A stretch of DNA of 9,801 nucleotides, taken from an uncultured Oscillospiraceae bacterium (GTDB lineage: Bacteria; Bacillota; Clostridia; Oscillospirales; Acutalibacteraceae). The translations under genes and the position numbers were made by a program. The DNA lies in contig CAJKBW010000099.1 in the NCBI GenBank assembly GCA_905198295.1, forward strand, positions 1 to 9,801. The letters are read 5' to 3'. Below, piece by piece: positions 6,630 to 9,801 of this stretch (the stretch's first letter is position 1; every line of letters starts with the position of its first letter). The notes beneath the pieces are model-generated. The model made no database searches and was not told the origin of the DNA. It saw only the letters and a list, made by a program, of their open reading frames with translations.

Positions 6630-7784
6630 TCAATAACTGCCGGAGGTGTCAAAGTATGTGCCGGTGCCGGTTTTCAGCCGTGAGGATGCCCGGCGCTCGT
6701 TGAGCTTCTCCAGATACAGATCCTCGTCAAACGGCAGCTCGACCGTCTCGCCCAGCCAGTCGGACAGGTGCATGGCATTGGACAGGGTCAGCCCGTTGAT
6801 GCCCTCTTCGCCGCGGGCGGTCAGCGGAGTGCCATGCAGGATATTGCCGGCAAAGGCACGCAGCACACCGACGTGCTGCAGATTCTCACCGTCAGTTTCC
6901 ACCTCGGAAATGGTGCATTTCGGCTGGGCAAACCCCTGCGGGCAGGCGGCGCAGAATGCACGCTCGTTCTCGTCGAGCTGGTAGCGGATCAGCTTGTCGT
7001 GCTCGCAGATCAGCTTGCCCCATTCCAGCGTGACCTCCAGACGATTAGTGCCCGGAGCGTCGCCGGTGGTGGTGATGAACACGCCGGTGGCGCCGTTCGG
7101 ATATTCCAGATAGGCGGTTACGTCGTCTTCCACCTCGATGTCGTGCCATTTGCCGTAACGGCAGTAGGCGCGTACCTTCGACGGCATGCCGGTCAGCCAC
7201 TGCAGCAGGTCGAGCTGGTGCGGGCACTGGTTGAGCAGCACGCCGCCGCCCTCGCCCGCCCAGGTGGCGCGCCAGCAGCCGGAATCGTAATAGGCCTGGG
7301 TGCGGTACCAGTCGGTAATGATCCAGTTGACCCGCTTGATCGCGCCCATCTCGCCGCTCGTGATGATCTCGTGCATTTTCCGGTACACGGCATTTGTGCG
7401 CTGGTTGAACATCATCGCGAATACCCGGTCGCTTTTTGCGGCCGCTTCGTTCATCTCACGCACCTGTTTGGTGTACACGCCGGCCGGCTTTTCGCACATG
7501 ACGTGCAGGTGCCTGCCGAATGCGCGGATAGCCAGCTCCGGATGCTGATAGTGTGGCACGGCGATTAGCACCGCATCGCATACGCCGGCGTCGATCAGCT
7601 CGCTGCCTTCGGTATAAATTTTTACCCCTTCGGGTAAGTTTTCCTTTGCCCATTGACGGCGCTGTTCACTGCGGTCGGCGACCGCGGTCACCTCCATTTC
7701 CGGCACCTCGCCGGCGGTGATGTTTTTGGCGTGAGCAGATCCCATATTGCCCACGCCGATGATCCCGAGCTTTACCTTTTGCAT
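6630..7784 (-). CDS. Gfo/Idh/MocA-family oxidoreductase
   Basis: A 384-residue protein with the standard layout. The Rossmann loop GVGNMG is at 10-15, an acidic AVADRSE turn at 34-40, CEKP at 97-100 with the catalytic-type lysine, and GGGVLLNQCPHQLDLLQWL at 179-197 in the substrate domain. In the last motif Asn185 stands where many members have Asp, while His189 and Asp192 are kept; this NQCPH variant is common in one large branch. The family oxidises or reduces sugars and cyclitols, often at C3, with NAD(P). The ATG at 7784 follows AGGAGGAGGAA with a 9-nt gap. A normal cofactor motif here and a divergent one in the next gene suggest two distinct redox steps or a mixed complex. The substrate is unknown. 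Confidence 0.92.
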   Translation of the reverse strand: MQKVKLGIIGVGNMGSAHAKNITAGEVPEMEVTAVADRSEQRRQWAKENLPEGVKIYTEGSELIDAGVCDAVLIAVPHYQHPELAIRAFGRHLHVMCEKPAGVYTKQVREMNEAAAKSDRVFAMMFNQRTNAVYRKMHEIITSGEMGAIKRVNWIITDWYRTQAYYDSGCWRATWAGEGGGVLLNQCPHQLDLLQWLTGMPSKVRAYCRYGKWHDIEVEDDVTAYLEYPNGATGVFITTTGDAPGTNRLEVTLEWGKLICEHDKLIRYQLDENERAFCAACPQGFAQPKCTISEVETDGENLQHVGVLRAFAGNILHGTPLTARGEEGINGLTLSNAMHLSDWLGETVELPFDEDLYLEKLNERRASSRLKTGTGTYFDTSGSY

Positions 7785-7804
7785 AATAGCATATTCCTCC
7801 TCCT

Positions 7805-7825
7805 CGGCGGCCGGTAGCGCCGCCG
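7805..7825 (-). other. Intercistronic GC hairpin before the ribosome site of the downstream gene
   Basis: CGGCGGC (7805-7811) and GCCGCCG (7819-7825) form a perfect 7-bp stem with a 7-nt loop. It lies between the isomerase stop (7838) and the AGGAGGAGG site of the next gene. No U-run follows, so a full terminator is unlikely. It may stabilise or define mRNA segments or affect translation of the oxidoreductase. Confidence 0.45.
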
Positions 7826-7837
7826 GATACTGTATAA

Positions 7838-8599
7838 TCAGCGGAACCCCTTGGCTTTCAGATTGTTATAGCTCGTCCGCAGGCAGTCGAACGGGCTGCC
7901 CTCACAGCGGTCCTGTTCCACCAGCAGGTATTTCACTGTGCCGAGTGCGGTGATCGTATCCAGAATGGCATCGAAGTTCAGGTTGCCCTCCATCACCGGA
8001 GCCATGACCTGCTTGAAGCCATGAACCGCCATATCCTTCAGATGTACGCACGGGATGCGGTCCCGGAGCGTTTCCAGCCATACGCATACATCCGCACCGG
8101 CCGCCTGCACCCAGTAGGTGTCGAGCGTGATGCCGAGTTCGTCGGCGGGGAAATCCTCCAGCAGGTGCTCGATGATCCGCTTGCCGTCCGGCAGCTTCTC
8201 CCATTCAAAGTTGTGGTTGTGGTACATCAGTTTTTTGCCTGCGGCGGCGATGCGCCGGGCCGGCTCCTTGAAATCTGCTGTAAAATGTGGCAGCCAGAAT
8301 GCACTGCGGTATTTTTCCGGCATCGCGCCGATGCCAATATAATCGCACCCGAGAATGTCGTGCTCCCGGATGACCGCATCGGTGTCGTTCAGGATGCGTG
8401 CCGGGTCGGTGTGGGTCAGTACCACCCGCAGCCCGTTTTCCTCGCAGATCGACCGTAGCACCTGCGGATCGATCGGTCCCATGCCGGATACCTGGATGGT
8501 GGTATACCCCATTTTTGCAACCTGTGCAAGCGTAAACCGAATGTCCCGTTCGTTCTGGATATAGTCCCTGAGCGTATAGAGCTGCGCGCCGAGAAGCAT
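7838..8599 (-). CDS. Sugar phosphate isomerase/epimerase-like TIM-barrel protein (AP_endonuc_2 fold)
   Basis: A 253-residue xylose-isomerase-like TIM barrel, first gene of the operon. It opens with the family's LGAQLYTLRD (3-12). Candidate metal ligands sit in YHNHNFE (126-132, Glu132), LDTYW (159-163, Asp160), HLKDM (186-190, His186) and EQD (228-230, Glu228), the Glu-Asp-His-Glu pattern of these divalent-metal enzymes. Members act as sugar isomerases or epimerases, inosose dehydratases, or lyases on 3-keto-glycosides. The sequence alone does not separate these. The ATG at 8599 follows GAAAGGGG with a 6-nt gap; a GTG at 8623 in the same frame is less likely because the ribosome site lies between the two. 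Its position next to two Gfo/Idh/MocA genes favours action on an oxidised sugar intermediate, which is inference. Confidence 0.88.
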   Translation of the reverse strand: MLLGAQLYTLRDYIQNERDIRFTLAQVAKMGYTTIQVSGMGPIDPQVLRSICEENGLRVVLTHTDPARILNDTDAVIREHDILGCDYIGIGAMPEKYRSAFWLPHFTADFKEPARRIAAAGKKLMYHNHNFEWEKLPDGKRIIEHLLEDFPADELGITLDTYWVQAAGADVCVWLETLRDRIPCVHLKDMAVHGFKQVMAPVMEGNLNFDAILDTITALGTVKYLLVEQDRCEGSPFDCLRTSYNNLKAKGFR

Positions 8600-8689
8600 A
8601 AAAAGCCCCTTTCTTTTCTTCACAGTTTTACAAAATCAGCCAGAAATAAAGCCTGTCGGAACAAGTGCCGTGCATACTGTCTTCAGTCT

Positions 8690-8718
8690 ATCATTTTTTA
8701 ACGGGATTGCCATTGCAA
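8690..8718 (-). promoter_or_regulatory. Candidate promoter of the six-gene sugar operon
   Basis: On the minus strand, -35 TTGCAA (8713-8718), 17-bp spacer, -10 AATGAT (8690-8695); each hexamer matches consensus at 4 of 6 positions. Predicted start near 8683, leaving a leader of about 84 nt. The weak match and the overlap of the -35 box with an activator-type repeat suggest dependence on the AraC-family protein. Confidence 0.5.
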
Positions 8719-8741
8719 GAGCGGGGAGATCCATTGCAAAA
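8703..8741 (+). repeat. Direct-repeat operator for the AraC-family regulator
   Basis: Two copies of GGGA-N3-CCATTGCAA-N-A begin at 8703 and 8724, exactly 21 bp apart (two helical turns), with the core CCATTGCAA at 8710-8718 and 8731-8739. Paired direct repeats at this spacing are typical AraC-family sites. The palindromic core TTGCAA lies at the -35 position of the minus promoter in the first copy and of the plus promoter in the second. Confidence 0.75.
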
Positions 8742-8762
8742 ATAGCGGTGTTGTGGTAAACT
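8734..8762 (+). promoter_or_regulatory. Candidate promoter of the AraC-family gene
   Basis: -35 TTGCAA (8734-8739), 17-bp spacer, -10 TAAACT (8757-8762), each 4 of 6 to consensus. The start would be near 8769, a short leader before the AGGGGAGGG site and the ATG at 8793. The -35 box lies in the second direct repeat, so autoregulation is likely. Confidence 0.45.
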
Positions 8763-8792
8763 GATACCATCCTGTCAAGGGGAGGGCGGAAA

Positions 8793-9608
8793 ATGGTCAG
8801 AACCCTGTCCAACGCGGAAATGATGGCGCATCATACGGCCGACTGCCAGCCGACCGAAGAGTATGTCCTGCACTGTCATGAGACCTTTGAGGTGTATTAT
8901 TTTGTCAGCGGCCGGGTCAGCTATCTGGTGGAGGGACGGCAGTACACCCCGCAGCCGGAATCCATGCTGCTGCTGCCGCCGAATGTGTTCCACGGCGTAC
9001 GGGTTGAAGGCCGGGAAAACTACGAACGTTATGCACTGCACTTCCGGCCGTCGCTGCTGCCGGCGGATATGACCGGGCTGCTTCTTTCGCCGTTTCAGGG
9101 CGGAGAGGGCGACGTGTATTACCCGCAGGCGGATGCGTTTGGCCTGCGCGGTTATTTTGAGCAGGTGATGGCGTGTGACGAGCTCGACGATGATATGCGT
9201 GATGCGGCGCTGGCAGCGCGGATTCAGGCGCTGCTTACGCAGGTGGTATACATGAGCCGCAAACGCCGAGGTGCACCGCGGTCGGCCGGAAATCCTACAG
9301 TAGAGGAGATTGTCCGCTATCTCAACGCCCATCTGAGCGAGCCGATTACGCTCGATGAGCTGTCTGCGCGCTTTTTTATCAGCAAGTATTATCTGAATAC
9401 GGTGTTTAAAAAATATACCGGTACCACGGTGATGAACTATGTTATCCACAAGCGGCTTGCCGCAGCGCGGCAGAGCATACGCCAAGGAACACCGCCCACT
9501 GATGCAGCGCAGGAATGTGGATTCGGGGATTATTCTGCGTTCTTCCGTGCGTATAAGAAGCTGTATGCACAGTCGCCGTCCCGGACGGTGCAGAGCAATC
9601 AGGGGTAA
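8793..9608 (+). CDS. AraC-family transcriptional regulator (cupin sensor plus double helix-turn-helix)
   Basis: A 271-residue regulator. Residues about 20-90 form an AraC-type cupin sensor (LHCHETFEVYYFVSGRVSYL at 26-45, then MLLLPPNVFHGV at 58-69), which would bind a sugar ligand. Residues about 168-266 form the DNA-binding domain. The first helix-turn-helix is near 186-206 (ITLDELSARFFISKYYLNTVF is the opening) and the second near 236-256, with the conserved CGFGDYSAFFRAYKK. The ATG at 8793 has AGGGGAGGG about 6 nt upstream. It is divergent from the sugar operon, with a 193-bp shared control region holding two direct repeats. It most likely activates the operon in response to a uronic acid, glycoside or pathway intermediate; the ligand is not known. 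Antisense reading frames over this gene are shadows. Confidence 0.94.
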   Translation: MVRTLSNAEMMAHHTADCQPTEEYVLHCHETFEVYYFVSGRVSYLVEGRQYTPQPESMLLLPPNVFHGVRVEGRENYERYALHFRPSLLPADMTGLLLSPFQGGEGDVYYPQADAFGLRGYFEQVMACDELDDDMRDAALAARIQALLTQVVYMSRKRRGAPRSAGNPTVEEIVRYLNAHLSEPITLDELSARFFISKYYLNTVFKKYTGTTVMNYVIHKRLAAARQSIRQGTPPTDAAQECGFGDYSAFFRAYKKLYAQSPSRTVQSNQG

Positions 9609-9801
9609 GCTCGCGGTACGCGGGACAGCCGTGCCGGAAAGTCGGCAGAAGGGCGGGCCGTGTAAAGCTGTCCTATGCTTCTGTTTTAGATTTAGATTTA
9701 GATGTAGAAAAGCGCCTCCGCAAAAGGAACTTTTTGCGGAGGCGCCGAGACTGTCGATAAACTATACCGGAGGGAGGGGGAGTGTGAGGGGGAACCGTCA
9801 G
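9609..9801. other. Right-edge intergenic stretch
   Basis: No gene is seen after the AraC-family stop. The stretch contains three tandem TTTAGA units (9685-9702), the terminator hairpin at 9712-9745 and a G-rich tract at 9769-9792. The G tract resembles a ribosome-site-like purine run, but no start codon with an open frame follows in the window. Confidence 0.6.
9712..9745 (-). terminator. Strong intrinsic terminator, best for minus-strand transcription
   Basis: A perfect 14-bp stem (9712-9725 with 9732-9745) around a 6-nt loop. On the minus strand it is followed by TTTTC, so it would end a minus-strand gene lying right of the window. On the plus strand the T-run is part of the stem and no U tract follows, so termination of the AraC-family transcript is possible but weaker. 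Confidence 0.7.

Noticed and set aside
5194..6636. 480-codon plus-strand open frame antisense to the Gfo/Idh/MocA gene and the start of uxaC
   Set aside because: A shadow of recognised genes, again crossing a gene border, with low-complexity composition and no motifs.
8600..8682. Operon leader considered as a riboswitch or attenuator
   Set aside because: Only short, weak complementary segments are visible, and no known aptamer core or leader peptide was recognised.
8775..9485. 236-codon minus-strand open frame over the AraC-family gene
   Set aside because: Arg/His-rich antisense shadow of a clear AraC-family gene with a good ribosome site on the plus strand.
9685..9702. Three tandem TTTAGA units considered as a CRISPR or other array
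   Set aside because: The units are contiguous and only 6 bp long, with no spacers. It is a short simple repeat.

Overview
The window joins two unlike pieces of DNA. Bases 1 to about 1960 are AT-rich (sample: 23 G+C of 60 at 1141-1200). The rest is GC-rich (37 of 60 at 4261-4320). Strong AGGAGG-type ribosome binding sites, compact operons and the gene families suggest an anaerobic Firmicute, probably a gut Clostridia member of the Oscillospiraceae/Ruminococcaceae type. That placement is inference; no rRNA or other marker gene is present.

Left region (1-1782, minus strand): a small metalloid-resistance operon. An ArsR-family repressor comes first, then a PF03773 permease (ArsP-like, UPF0718), then a thioredoxin-fold CxxC protein with a Cys-rich N-terminus that runs off the left edge. 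A textbook sigma-70 promoter with an 8+8 bp inverted repeat laid over its -35 to -10 region lies upstream of arsR.

Junction (about 1783-2164): no convincing intact gene. It holds three hairpins, a possible decayed reading frame and the change in base composition. The hairpin at 2121-2149 is a good terminator for the operon to its right.

Main region (2165-8599, minus strand): a tightly packed six-gene sugar operon. In transcription order it encodes a TIM-barrel sugar isomerase/epimerase-like protein, two different Gfo/Idh/MocA oxidoreductases, glucuronate isomerase (uxaC), mannonate dehydratase (uxuA) and a short-chain dehydrogenase of the kind that replaces classical UxuB. The last three carry D-glucuronate through D-fructuronate and D-mannonate to 2-keto-3-deoxygluconate. 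The first three are the kinds of enzymes used in oxidation/lyase/isomerase handling of glycosides (3-keto-sugar chemistry). The operon may therefore feed an unusual glucuronide or modified uronic acid into the hexuronate pathway. No glycosidase, transporter, KDG kinase or aldolase is in the window.

Control: a divergent AraC-family regulator (8793-9608, plus strand) faces the operon. Between them two direct repeats, GGGA-N3-CCATTGCAA-N-A, lie exactly 21 bp apart. The palindromic TTGCAA inside each repeat can serve as the -35 box of one of the two divergent promoters. Right edge (9609-9801): no gene seen, a strong 14-bp terminator hairpin best oriented for a minus-strand gene beyond the window, a short tandem repeat and a G-rich tract.
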